Shown piece after piece: positions 25,314 to 34,701 of a stretch of 37,438 nucleotides of DNA. The stretch covers positions 1-37,438 of the forward strand of contig JAGHUR010000035.1 of the NCBI GenBank assembly GCA_018064745.1, written 5' to 3'. A program made the translations under genes and the position numbers. The stretch comes from Candidatus Fiminaster equi. GTDB lineage: Bacteria > Bacillota_I > Bacilli_A > RFN20 > CAG-826. The notes below the pieces were generated by a model that was not told the origin of the DNA, did no database searches, and was given only the letters and a program-made list of their open reading frames with translations. Position 1 is the stretch's first letter; each line of letters opens with the position of its first letter.

Positions 25314-28300
25314 ATGAAAAAAGGAAAATTACTTGTAACCTCAATTGCATTTGCTCTTGCGGGAGTTGGTGCAGTATCATGTCTTAGCGGATGCGGAAAA
25401 GATGATGGACCAGAAACAAAAATTAGTTTCTCATTCTCTATCGGACTTAAATCTGGAAAAAGTGAATTCCGTGTAAACGACACTGATCAAATCGTTGTCT
25501 ATGATAATGGTGTTGATACAGCAGGTCGTAGTTACAAATATTATTCATCAAAACCAGAAGCAGCAGTTGTTGATGAAAACACTGGTGCAGTTAGCTTTAA
25601 AAAAGTCGAAAAAGATATTCTATTCTTTGTTAAAGAAGCAAAAGTATCTAATCCAGCTCAAACAGTTAGACCAGTTAGCGTTATTACAAATGAAGTTAGT
25701 GACGCAAATGGTGGTTTTAACTTCGCAAGCTCTTCAGGTAAAGAAGCTATTGAAAAAAGAACAGAAATCCTTGGCAAACTTGAAAAGTACGTCATGGATT
25801 CACACTTAACTGGTATTACACTTTTCGACAATGGTGGATTAGTCAGATATTCTGATCGTGTAAATCTTCCTACTGGCGGAAAATATGTTACTGGTTATGG
25901 CTTTGGTCTTCTTACCGAAGGTACTCTTGATCCAAATAAACCATTAACTGGTGATGATGGAAAGAAAAACCCAGATTATTTACATAGCTCAATTGCTCAA
26001 GACTCACTTAAGATTAACCAATACACAGCTACTGGTTCTCAAGTTAGTGATTTAGCAGGCTATATCACTTCCTCATATTGGGGAGCAAGACTTAAAGGAA
26101 CAGACGGATATGAATGGTATCCATCTCTTGCTGCTGACAAAGTCAAACAACCAAAGCGTGATGCCGAAGGCAAACTTATGTATGACACTGATGGCAAAAC
26201 ACTTTTGTTTGAAGATACAGCAGACGACTTCCTTGAGCCAATCCACTTAGAAGATGACAATAAACTTGGTATGTATAAAAAGTGGAGAATTTATGTTAAG
26301 ACAGACAATGACGTTAATCATTCTGTACTTAAATTCCACCAAAAACTTGTTGATGGTAAAAATATTGTTTCTGGTCCATACGATAATGAACCAGTAACAA
26401 TTGAAGACTATGTCTTCCCATACAAGATGTTATTTACAGGTTCAAATGCCCTTATTCGTGGTACTGAAATGGCTAACGATACATCTTATGGTATTAAAGG
26501 CGCCGCAAGATATTTCTCTGATACACAATCAGAACTTTCTGAAGATGCAATTAATACAAAATGGAATACATACTATGGCGGTAAACTCGGTCTTAAAGGC
26601 GGTACAGATGATGTTAATGGTTCATATCTTGATATTGAATTAATCAATGCTATTGACCCATTCACAGCAATGTATACATTATCCTCAAGCTTAGTTTCTC
26701 CTTTAAAGGAGAGTATGTTTATGGGTGCAAACGCTATTGTTCCAAATAACTTTAAGAAATCAGCTACAGCTTATGGTACATTCAATAACGAACCAGAACC
26801 AGCAAATAGCAAGATTCTTAAATACACACTTTCATGTGGTCCATTTGTTTTAACAAAATGGGATAAGAACCAACAAATCGTTTTCGCTCGTAATGATGAC
26901 TGGTTTGAATACAAAAATCCAGTTTCAGGACAACTTACTGGTAGATATAACATTCCTGGTATTAACTACCGTGTTTACGATGTTTCTCAAAACCCAGAAA
27001 AAACTTGGGATCAATTCGAATTAAGCAACCTTGACTCAGTTGGTGTTCCAACCAAGAAAGTTGCAGAATGGAGAGGAAAACCAGGTATTTATGAAACTGA
27101 GGGTGATTCAACATTTAAATTAAATGTTAACTCATGTACTCAAGAACAATGGGATGCATTCAATACAAAAGAATGGCATAACCAACCAGGTTCATGGGAT
27201 GTTAAACCATGGATGTCAAATTCTAACTTCCTTGATGGTTTATTCTACTCAATTGACAGAAAACAATTCGCTGAAAAACGTGGTGTTAAACCATCAATTA
27301 ACTACTTCTCTGATTCATATATGTCAGATCCTCAAAACGTCCTTGGACAAGGTGGCTCATATAATGCTACTGAAGCACACAAGGAAGCTGTTAAAGGATA
27401 TGAAACAATTGATGAAAATGGTAATTCAGACTATGGTTACGATTTTGACAAAGCATTATCATGCTTTAGAAATGCTGTTAAAGAGTTATCTGATCAAAAT
27501 AAGATTGCTTTAGGCACAAAAGAAAATCCAACTGAAATCCATATTCATATTAGATGGATGTATCAAACCGACGAAAAAGAATACGGCGAAGATATTAAGT
27601 ACTACTTCGAAAAAGCATTTAACGATGATGCCGTTTGTGGTGGAAAAGTTAAACTTGTTGTTGATCAAGAAGCAGTTACTAACTGGGAAGACGTTTATAA
27701 CGTTTGGATGATGAAAGGTAAATTCGACCTTGGTTTCGGTGCTATTTCCGGTAACTCATTCAACCCACTTAACTTTATGGAAGTCTTAAAGAGTGATAAC
27801 TCTTCAAGCTTCACTCTTAACTGGGGTGCATCTACAAGTCAAATCGATCCAGTTCATCCAATTGTATATGATGATGGAACAGGCGCTAAAGAATGGTCAT
27901 ACGATGGACTTTGGGAAGTTGCAGACCATGGTGGAATTTTAAACAAAGGTGTTAAAGTCGACCCAGTTAAATCTTGTAAACTTGGTGATACAACTAGAGG
28001 TGGAGTTGGCATTGCTGACTACTATAATGGTGATTTTGATTTAGAAATTCCAATTTCATTTACTACATTCTCAAGTGAAGTTGACAACGTTGAATTTGAT
28101 GTCAACAGAGTCGATGCTTATTGTTATGGTAAAGGTAACGTAACTCTTGGCGAAAAATCTGAAAGCACACTTGTTTATGATAAAGCTAACAAAGTTATCA
28201 AAATTCACGTTTCACCTGAAGTTGCTAAGGATGTTAATGACCAAATTATTGCTGGTCAACACTTTACTCCACAACAGCAAGAAGAAGATCCAGCAAAATA

Positions 28301-28412
28301 CAAAAATGTATTTACTGATGCATACTATACAAGATATTATGATTTTGAAGTTTACTTCTCAATCATAATTGGTGAAACAGCAACCGAAAACTTTGTAACA
28401 GTAAAATTATAA
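25314..28412 (+). CDS. oppA: Peptide-binding lipoprotein of an ABC importer (OppA/SBP_bac_5-like) with extra N-terminal domain
   Basis: The start is the ATG at 25314 behind GGAGG (25301-25305) inside the end of the protease gene; an earlier TTG is not needed. Lipobox CLSGC gives Cys27. A Big/Ig-like domain (about 36-125) precedes the solute-binding fold. Typical family segments are YTLSCGPFVLTKWDKNQ, WFEYKNP, SNFLDGLFYSIDRKQFAEKR, and a later FDLGFGAISGNSFNPLNFME. At 1032 residues it is about twice the usual OppA length. The function would be capture of oligopeptides for the oppBCDF permease encoded 1.4 kb downstream. It shares an operon with the protease and the next lipoprotein. Confidence 0.87.
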   Translation: MKKGKLLVTSIAFALAGVGAVSCLSGCGKDDGPETKISFSFSIGLKSGKSEFRVNDTDQIVVYDNGVDTAGRSYKYYSSKPEAAVVDENTGAVSFKKVEKDILFFVKEAKVSNPAQTVRPVSVITNEVSDANGGFNFASSSGKEAIEKRTEILGKLEKYVMDSHLTGITLFDNGGLVRYSDRVNLPTGGKYVTGYGFGLLTEGTLDPNKPLTGDDGKKNPDYLHSSIAQDSLKINQYTATGSQVSDLAGYITSSYWGARLKGTDGYEWYPSLAADKVKQPKRDAEGKLMYDTDGKTLLFEDTADDFLEPIHLEDDNKLGMYKKWRIYVKTDNDVNHSVLKFHQKLVDGKNIVSGPYDNEPVTIEDYVFPYKMLFTGSNALIRGTEMANDTSYGIKGAARYFSDTQSELSEDAINTKWNTYYGGKLGLKGGTDDVNGSYLDIELINAIDPFTAMYTLSSSLVSPLKESMFMGANAIVPNNFKKSATAYGTFNNEPEPANSKILKYTLSCGPFVLTKWDKNQQIVFARNDDWFEYKNPVSGQLTGRYNIPGINYRVYDVSQNPEKTWDQFELSNLDSVGVPTKKVAEWRGKPGIYETEGDSTFKLNVNSCTQEQWDAFNTKEWHNQPGSWDVKPWMSNSNFLDGLFYSIDRKQFAEKRGVKPSINYFSDSYMSDPQNVLGQGGSYNATEAHKEAVKGYETIDENGNSDYGYDFDKALSCFRNAVKELSDQNKIALGTKENPTEIHIHIRWMYQTDEKEYGEDIKYYFEKAFNDDAVCGGKVKLVVDQEAVTNWEDVYNVWMMKGKFDLGFGAISGNSFNPLNFMEVLKSDNSSSFTLNWGASTSQIDPVHPIVYDDGTGAKEWSYDGLWEVADHGGILNKGVKVDPVKSCKLGDTTRGGVGIADYYNGDFDLEIPISFTTFSSEVDNVEFDVNRVDAYCYGKGNVTLGEKSESTLVYDKANKVIKIHVSPEVAKDVNDQIIAGQHFTPQQQEEDPAKYKNVFTDAYYTRYYDFEVYFSIIIGETATENFVTVKL

Positions 28413-28429
28413 TTTTGGAGGGCAATGTT

Positions 28430-29623
28430 ATGAAAAATAATATATTTAAAATTGTAACAGCTGCTCTTGGTGTTTTTTGCCTTGCCTCTTGTGGCGAAAA
28501 TGTTTCAAAAACTGATATTAAGCCTTTCGAAGGCACTGGATATCAAGAAAGAGATTTCTTTGGAATTAAACAATTAAATAGAAGTTTATTTGTTGGACAA
28601 CCAGAATTAATCGTTCTCGATTCAATGCCACAAAATTTCCTTTCAAAGGTTAAATTCGAATCTCTTAATAATCAAATAGTCGAAGTCTCTGCTACTGGAT
28701 TAATGAATCCAGTTAGCGAGGGCTCAACTAAGATTTTGGTAAAAGATGATCAAAATAATCTTCTTGGTAAACTCAATATTTTGGTTGTTAAAGATGACGA
28801 AACAAATACTAGAAACGCATTACAAAACATTAAAGATTTATATAAGAATGGCTATGTCGAGCCTACAAAAGTTCATAAAATGGAATATTCTTATGAAGAA
28901 TATTATAGAGATGGTGTAATTGATCATGGCTATACTTCATTTGATGAAACCTATTATGACAAGACAAACGCTATTTTCTATCTCGGCGGAGACGATGTCA
29001 TGAGATATACCCGTGGCGGTGCAAGAGAAGCTGCAACTGGTCATTGGCATTTCCAAGTGCTTGGTAGAAAAACAAGAATGGTTCACATTACTGAAAATGC
29101 AAAGAACTACTATGATTTCAACTCTTCAGCATATGGAACTGAAAAATATAAGGCAATCGAGGACATTCTCAATTTATTCTTCGTCTCAGGTTCAAAAATT
29201 ATCAATGATATGCTTGAAGAATATTCAGGCAAAGATGATTTCTTAAACTTCTGTGATTTTTATAAAACTGATCCAAATCTAAACATCTATGCAGATAATG
29301 ATAATAACATTAGTGCAAACATTGTTTATAAAGATGAACCAGGTGTAGTTGATACAAAAGACGAACTTCAATATCTTGATATGTATGAAGGTACAGAGTA
29401 CATCGAAAATGATAACATTTCATTTATTTACAATAGTAATAAATGCACCGGTTATGATATTGATGCAACTTATGACTATCAATATGATGGAAGTAATTGG
29501 CAAAGAGATTTCCATAGATCAATGGAATTTGATGAAGATTTTGAACCAGAAATGTTTGATTATGAAGACAAGGAAATGCAAGAACTCGGTTTCCGTTTAG
29601 TTGATCAAATGTACGATTTATAA
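28430..29623 (+). CDS. Predicted lipoprotein with an Ig-like domain
   Basis: The ATG at 28430 follows GGAGGG (28417-28422). The lipobox is CLASC (Cys21). Residues about 40-130 resemble a Big2-like Ig domain (RSLFVGQPELIVLDS, VEVSATGLMNPVSEGSTKIL). The rest, to 397 residues, is rich in Asp, Tyr and Asn with no known motif. It is the third gene of the protease-oppA operon, 17 bases after oppA, so a role in peptide capture or protease docking is plausible but unproven. Its tandem position between the binding protein and permease operons suggests it is an accessory of the transporter. Confidence 0.8.
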   Translation: MKNNIFKIVTAALGVFCLASCGENVSKTDIKPFEGTGYQERDFFGIKQLNRSLFVGQPELIVLDSMPQNFLSKVKFESLNNQIVEVSATGLMNPVSEGSTKILVKDDQNNLLGKLNILVVKDDETNTRNALQNIKDLYKNGYVEPTKVHKMEYSYEEYYRDGVIDHGYTSFDETYYDKTNAIFYLGGDDVMRYTRGGAREAATGHWHFQVLGRKTRMVHITENAKNYYDFNSSAYGTEKYKAIEDILNLFFVSGSKIINDMLEEYSGKDDFLNFCDFYKTDPNLNIYADNDNNISANIVYKDEPGVVDTKDELQYLDMYEGTEYIENDNISFIYNSNKCTGYDIDATYDYQYDGSNWQRDFHRSMEFDEDFEPEMFDYEDKEMQELGFRLVDQMYDL

Positions 29624-29640
29624 TTCAAAAACATTTTCTA

Positions 29641-29676
29641 AAAAGGTGGCTTTCGAAAGTTGGCCATCTTTTTTTA
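29641..29676 (+). terminator. Rho-independent terminator after the protease-oppA operon
   Basis: Stem 29641-29650 with 29663-29672 (one G-T pair), self-complementary loop TTTCGAAA, and a T run. Confidence 0.8.
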
Positions 29677-29689
29677 ATTAAATTTAAGG

Positions 29690-29718
29690 TTGATATGAGA
29701 AATCTATTTTTATATAAT
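29690..29718 (+). promoter_or_regulatory. Promoter of the oppBCDF operon
   Basis: TTGATA (29690-29695), exact 17-base spacer, TATAAT (29713-29718). It lacks the CGYRYAT box. The leader of about 45 bases contains CGTTT-TGCG-AAACG (29726-29739) and AAAAC-CGGG-GTTTT (29745-29758), two small hairpins. No Shine-Dalgarno precedes the ATG at 29771. Confidence 0.8.
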
Positions 29719-29770
29719 ATAAAAGCGTTTTGCGAAACGTAAAGAAAACCGGGGTTTTTAAAAAGTCTAA

Positions 29771-30817
29771 ATGTTAAAGTACTCTATTAAGAGAATTATA
29801 TTAGCTTTAGTGACAGCGTTCATTATTTTAACGCTTACTTTTTTCCTTGTTAAATCACTTCCACCTAGAGGTGTTGTTTCACCAGACGTAAACGTTCGTT
29901 ATGCTTTCTATGTCGACCAAATGGAATTAGGTTACGTAGTAGATATGCCAAATCCGGTTGAAGGTTGGACATTGCTTGAGCATTTCCACTTCGATGTAGA
30001 CCATAGTGACCATTATTTCTACACAAAGCCAATTTTAGAGCAATATGGTGCATGGCTTGGTAACATTGTTACAAAATGGGACTGGGGCAGATCAACAGTT
30101 ATTGAACCAAACTCATCTGCTATTAATATTATTTTCTCAAGACTTCCAGTTTCATTCTCAGTTAATATTATTTCCGTTGTTATTTCAGTTCCTTTAGGAA
30201 TTTTATTTGGTATTATCGCAGGACTTAAGAAAAATACATGGCTTGACCACTTTATTTCAACTTTAGTCATGATTTTTATTTCTATTCCATCCTTCGTTAT
30301 TATCATTTTCTTAGTTTATTTACTCGGTATCAAAGCCGGTTTACCAACGATATGGCCGACAAACGATGCAGCGGCGGGCACGAAAGCGCTGGGTTATATA
30401 ATTCCAGTTCTATCTTTGTCGTTTGGCTCTGTTTGCGGTTACACACGTTTCGTTCGTGCTGAACTTTGTGAGGTTATGTCCTCAGAATACCTTTTACTTG
30501 CTCGTACAAAAGGTTTAACAAAGAACCAAGCAATTACAAGACACGCTTTAAGAAATGCCTTTGTTCCAATTCTTCCATCAATCTTGGCTGAATTCATTGG
30601 TGTCTTCTCAGGAAGTATGATTCTTGAATCAATTTACGATATTCCAGGCATTGGTAATATTTATATTAGAGCTCTTAATCAATCAAACCCAGACTACAAC
30701 GTCTTAATGGTTGATATGGCTGTTTTTACAACGGTCGGATTGCTCGCTGGTATTATCCTTGACCTTTCATATGGATTTATTGATCCTCGTATTAGAATGG
30801 GAGAAAAGAATAGTTAA
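29771..30817 (+). CDS. oppB: Oligopeptide ABC transporter permease OppB/DppB
   Basis: A 348-residue BPD_transp_1 permease with a first helix at about 8-28, an extracytoplasmic loop of about 100 residues, then five helices. The ATPase-docking EAA loop is at ARTKGLTKNQAITRHALRNA. The C-terminal GxxxLxSIYDIPGIG-type segment (ESIYDIPGIGNIYIRAL) is the OppB/DppB signature. It forms the membrane pore with OppC. It is first in an operon with tight spacing to oppC (2 bases). No Shine-Dalgarno is visible, unlike the rest of the operon. Confidence 0.93.
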   Translation: MLKYSIKRIILALVTAFIILTLTFFLVKSLPPRGVVSPDVNVRYAFYVDQMELGYVVDMPNPVEGWTLLEHFHFDVDHSDHYFYTKPILEQYGAWLGNIVTKWDWGRSTVIEPNSSAINIIFSRLPVSFSVNIISVVISVPLGILFGIIAGLKKNTWLDHFISTLVMIFISIPSFVIIIFLVYLLGIKAGLPTIWPTNDAAAGTKALGYIIPVLSLSFGSVCGYTRFVRAELCEVMSSEYLLLARTKGLTKNQAITRHALRNAFVPILPSILAEFIGVFSGSMILESIYDIPGIGNIYIRALNQSNPDYNVLMVDMAVFTTVGLLAGIILDLSYGFIDPRIRMGEKNS

Positions 30818-30819
30818 TT

Positions 30820-32934
30820 ATGGCTAAAGAAAAAGATGAATTTAAATTAACTAATTTGCCTCCTGAGGTGAATGATCCAGAAATCACCAAGGACGATTTT
30901 AAGCTTGTACAGGTTGATGCTAAGATCCATGATCAAAAGTTCCAAACAAAGCCAACAACTTTCATTAAGGACTGCTTCAAGAGATTCTGTAAGAATAAAT
31001 CAAGCGTTGTCGCTGCATTTATCCTTGGTATTTTACTTGTTTTATCAATTCTTGTTCCAGCAGTTGGTAAAACTAGTGAAGTTCACGAAACAGATGGTTC
31101 ACATCCAACTAACTATTATCTTGAACCAAAACTTTTCCCAGCAGGAACAGGGTTCTGGGATGGAACAAAAAGAATGGTTGATATTCCTCTTAATCCTGAA
31201 ACAGGTTATCCATCAGAAACTTACATTAGAAGCGCCATTATTTCAGATATTGAAAAAGGCGAAGAACAATATACAAAAACTGCAACTACCTTTGGTAAGG
31301 ATGGTTATGTACAATTAAGTTACTTCCAAACTTTCCCAGTTCCAGAAGTTGATGATGACGGAAATGTTATTAAAAATGGTTATGTTGCAATGAGCGCCGC
31401 AACTCAAATAACAAAATTTAACTTTACTGATTCATTTAAAATCACAAATTTTGATGTATTTGATTTAGCGAAACTTCAAGCTGCAGAAACTAAAGAAGAA
31501 GGCAAGAAATTCCCAGATGGCTATACTCCTGGCAAAGCTGCCTTAGCTCTTAAGTTTGATAAAGGCGGCGAATCATACGAAATTGAGCTCACTGAGTACA
31601 AGAGTGTATTTAATATTGGAACAAGTGAAGAAGCAATTGATGTTTCTAGCGAATTTGCTTCCTTCTATGAAGAACACGCAGTAGAGAAGAGCTGGTCAGA
31701 TAAGAAAGTTGAAAATCCATCTCTTGAAATTAGACTTAAAAACGAAAATACTAAGGATTCCAGCAGAAATACTTGTATTTTAGTTAAATCTATCAAGATT
31801 GAATCAACTGGTGAGACTTCAGAATTATTTAATTCATTGTCATTTGATAATGGTTCCATTTGCTTAAATCGTACCGCAAAAACTGGCGGTGTTTGGGCAT
31901 GCAAGAATGATATTCTCCATTCTCGTATGGGGGCATACCTTTCAAAAGCTATTCTTTGCTCATTCACATACGATACATATGAAGCCGCTTTAGGTACAGA
32001 TAATGTCGATGTTCCAATTTCAGATATCGATAAATGGGTTGATGCAGGTTATCTAGAATACGATTCAGGTATTCTTCCAGGTGGTGTTAAAATTCCATCA
32101 GCATTTAAGTGTGTTATTTTAGATCCAGCAAAATGCCCACTTAAAGAAGCATTTACTCAAGATGATTTGGTGTATAACACCGATACAGGTCGTGTAATAA
32201 AAGTTCATGCTAAAGTTATGAAATACAAGACCTTATTTGGTCTTGAATCAATGCCAACATTTATCATGGGAACTGATCAAACAGGTAGAGATATGTTCAT
32301 TTATGTCTTTGAAGGACTTAGAACATCCCTTTTACTTGGCATTGCAACAACAGTCATTTGTTTCTTATTTGGTTTACTTTGGGGCTCTGTCTCAGGTTAC
32401 TTTGGTGGAAACGTCGACTTAGTCATGGAGCGATTTACAGATATATTATCTGGTGTTCCATGGATTGTTGTTATGACCTTAACAATTATTCACTTAGGAA
32501 GTAACTTCTTAACATTCGCATTAGCTTTGTGTCTTACAGGTTGGATTGGCACGGCCGCAACTACGAGAACACAGTTCTATAGATTTAGAGGTAGGGAATA
32601 CGTTCTCGCATCTCGTACACTTGGCGCATCTCATGGTAGACTTATCGCCAAACACATTTTACCAAATGCTATGGGTACAATTATTACTTCAGCAGTTTTA
32701 ATGGTTCCATCAGTTATCTTTAGCGAAGCTACAATCTCATATTTAGGCTTAGGCTTTAAGAACTTAGCATCTTTAGGTGTTATTCTTGCAGATAACCAAA
32801 TTGAGCTTACAAACCACCCATACTTATTAATATTCCCATCAGTAATCATCGCATTACTTATGATTTCATTTAACTTATTTGGTAATGGCTTAAGAGACGC
32901 TGTTAACCCAAGTTTGAAAGGAGAAGGTGAATAA
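30820..32934 (+). CDS. oppC: Oligopeptide ABC transporter permease OppC with a ~395-residue ectodomain
   Basis: The N-terminal cytoplasmic part (about 1-62) and the first helix (about 63-83) are followed by about 395 residues of non-membrane sequence (85-480). In ordinary OppC/DppC of about 300 residues only some 30-50 residues lie there. The canonical permease core then follows: GTDQTGRDMF (484-493), helices, and the EAA loop at SRTLGASHGRLIAKHILPNA. The ending, GLGFKNLASLGVIL to GNGLRDAVNPSLKGEGE, is typical. The insertion must face outside the cell. I see no known fold in it; it is rich in Lys, Asp, Glu and beta-like segments. It could bind OppA or peptide. Confidence 0.9.
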   Translation: MAKEKDEFKLTNLPPEVNDPEITKDDFKLVQVDAKIHDQKFQTKPTTFIKDCFKRFCKNKSSVVAAFILGILLVLSILVPAVGKTSEVHETDGSHPTNYYLEPKLFPAGTGFWDGTKRMVDIPLNPETGYPSETYIRSAIISDIEKGEEQYTKTATTFGKDGYVQLSYFQTFPVPEVDDDGNVIKNGYVAMSAATQITKFNFTDSFKITNFDVFDLAKLQAAETKEEGKKFPDGYTPGKAALALKFDKGGESYEIELTEYKSVFNIGTSEEAIDVSSEFASFYEEHAVEKSWSDKKVENPSLEIRLKNENTKDSSRNTCILVKSIKIESTGETSELFNSLSFDNGSICLNRTAKTGGVWACKNDILHSRMGAYLSKAILCSFTYDTYEAALGTDNVDVPISDIDKWVDAGYLEYDSGILPGGVKIPSAFKCVILDPAKCPLKEAFTQDDLVYNTDTGRVIKVHAKVMKYKTLFGLESMPTFIMGTDQTGRDMFIYVFEGLRTSLLLGIATTVICFLFGLLWGSVSGYFGGNVDLVMERFTDILSGVPWIVVMTLTIIHLGSNFLTFALALCLTGWIGTAATTRTQFYRFRGREYVLASRTLGASHGRLIAKHILPNAMGTIITSAVLMVPSVIFSEATISYLGLGFKNLASLGVILADNQIELTNHPYLLIFPSVIIALLMISFNLFGNGLRDAVNPSLKGEGE

Positions 32935-32935
32935 T

Positions 32936-34699
32936 ATGGAAAACGAAAATAGACAACCATTATTATCCGTAAAAGATTTACGCATCAACTTCTCAACAGA
33001 CCACGGTTACGTCCAAGCTGTTAGAGGTGTTTCCTTTGACTTATACAAGGGTGAAACCCTTTGTATTGTCGGCGAATCAGGTTCAGGTAAATCAGTTACC
33101 AATAAAGCTATCATGGGTATTTTAGCTGCCAATGGTAGAATCGTTGAAGGTTCTATCATGTATGAAGGCGAAGATTTAACCAAGGTTTCTGAAGATGAAT
33201 TCCATAGAATTCGTGGTCATAAGATTGGCATGATTTTCCAAGATCCACTTTCTTCACTTAACCCAATCATGAGAATTGGTAAACAAATTACCGAAGCTAT
33301 GCTTATTAACGCATCACGTACTAAGAAAATGTACAATGACTTAGTCGTTGATGAACTTGTTCAATATAAGAACGCTAAGACAGAACTTAAAACTGGTTTG
33401 GCAAAATATAAAGAAAATATTAAGTTCTTAAAATCTGAGAAGAAAAAACAAATTGCTCAAGCTAAGAATAAAGCCTCCAATGAAATTGAAGGTCGTAAAT
33501 ATAGCTTGAAACGTGAACTTGGTGCAGAAAAATTCGCAATCAATGATGAATACAACACAAAGATTGAAGCTGTAAAAGGAAATGCAAAAGAAATTGCAAG
33601 ACTTGAAGAAGAAAGAAAGAATGCACTTGCTAAAGTAATTGACGAAAACAATACAAAAGTTAATGAAGCTTTAGCAGATAAAGCAGATCTCAAAGCTGAC
33701 GCAAATGCTAAGGCTATTGAACTTACCAAAAAGTTTGATGATGAAATTGCATCTTTGAAACTTGAATCTAAAAAAGCTATTGCAGAACTCAAGGCAAAAT
33801 ATAAACCAATCATCAAGGATTCTAAGGCTAAGTTTAAAGCAAAATCTAAGGTTGCAAAGGTTGAAGTTAGAAAGTTCAAAAAGGACTTAAAATCTAAATA
33901 TCACCAGGAAATCAAGGGTATTTTTGCTAAATTTAAAGAAAATAAAGCCAAACTTTCAACTAAATTCAGACACTTGAAAGTCGAATATAAAGAAGCTCAT
34001 AGCCGTTATGTTTCATCTTTAAGAATTACTAAGGCTGAAGCAAAAGCAAAAGCTTTAAAGATTATGAAAGAAGTTGGTATTTCAGAACCAGAGAAACGTT
34101 TCAGACAATATCCATTTGAATTCTCAGGTGGTATGAGGCAACGTATTGTTATTGCTATCGCATTAACAGCAGACCCAGACATCTTAATCTGTGATGAACC
34201 AACAACTGCTCTTGATGTTACAATTCAAGCTCAAATTCTTGAACTTATTAATAATTTAAAGAAAGAAAGACAACTTTCATGTATTTTCATTACTCACGAC
34301 TTAGGCGTTGTTGCTAACATGGCCGATAGAGTCGCAGTTATGTATGCAGGTAAGATTGTTGAATATGGAACAGAAGAAGATATCTTCTACGATCCAAAAC
34401 ACCCATACACTTGGGCTCTTCTTTCCTCAATTCCAGATGTTGACTCAAATGAAAAACTTGAGGCAATTCCAGGAACCCCACCAAATATGATTTATCCACC
34501 AGTAGGTGATGCCTTTGCTTTAAGAAGCAAATACGCTATGGCAATTGACTTTAAGAAAGAACCTCCTTTCTTCAAAGTTAGTGACACTCACTATGCTGCA
34601 ACTTGGTTACTTGATCCAAGAGCACCAAAAGTTGAAATGCCAAAGATTGTTAAAGCTCGTATTGAAAACTCCTTAAAAAATAAGAAAGGAGGAAAATAA
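32936..34699 (+). CDS. oppD: Oligopeptide ABC transporter ATPase OppD with ~240-residue coiled-coil insertion
   Basis: The ATG at 32936 follows the oppC stop by one base behind AAGGAGAAGG; an upstream GTG is part of that site. Of 587 residues, the ATPase parts are Walker A GESGSGKS (46-53), Q-loop FQDP (101-104), signature FSGGMRQR (396-403), Walker B ILICDEP (416-422) and H-loop His454. Between Q-loop and signature, residues about 127-367 are a Lys/Glu/Ala-rich coiled coil absent from the usual ~330-residue OppD. The C-terminal oligopeptide domain is recognisable ([17 protein letters not shown]), but the Cys residues of the usual GCxFxxRC motif are replaced (GDAFALRS). ATP hydrolysis should be intact. 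Confidence 0.93.
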   Translation: MENENRQPLLSVKDLRINFSTDHGYVQAVRGVSFDLYKGETLCIVGESGSGKSVTNKAIMGILAANGRIVEGSIMYEGEDLTKVSEDEFHRIRGHKIGMIFQDPLSSLNPIMRIGKQITEAMLINASRTKKMYNDLVVDELVQYKNAKTELKTGLAKYKENIKFLKSEKKKQIAQAKNKASNEIEGRKYSLKRELGAEKFAINDEYNTKIEAVKGNAKEIARLEEERKNALAKVIDENNTKVNEALADKADLKADANAKAIELTKKFDDEIASLKLESKKAIAELKAKYKPIIKDSKAKFKAKSKVAKVEVRKFKKDLKSKYHQEIKGIFAKFKENKAKLSTKFRHLKVEYKEAHSRYVSSLRITKAEAKAKALKIMKEVGISEPEKRFRQYPFEFSGGMRQRIVIAIALTADPDILICDEPTTALDVTIQAQILELINNLKKERQLSCIFITHDLGVVANMADRVAVMYAGKIVEYGTEEDIFYDPKHPYTWALLSSIPDVDSNEKLEAIPGTPPNMIYPPVGDAFALRSKYAMAIDFKKEPPFFKVSDTHYAATWLLDPRAPKVEMPKIVKARIENSLKNKKGGK

Positions 34700-34701
34700 T
34701 C

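Noticed and set aside
29718-29735. Second cre site in the oppB leader
   Set aside because: The AAGCGTTTT core looks similar, but the T-G start and the final C-W of the consensus are missing, and it lies after the -10.
32927-32935. GTG start for oppD
   Set aside because: It falls inside the AGGAGAAGGTG ribosome site; the ATG at 32936 fits better.
33457-33879. Minus-strand Ser/Ala/Leu-rich frame opposite the OppD insertion
   Set aside because: It mirrors the Lys/Glu/Ala-rich coiled coil, has no ribosome site or promoter, and the plus-strand frame is continuous with ATPase motifs on both sides.
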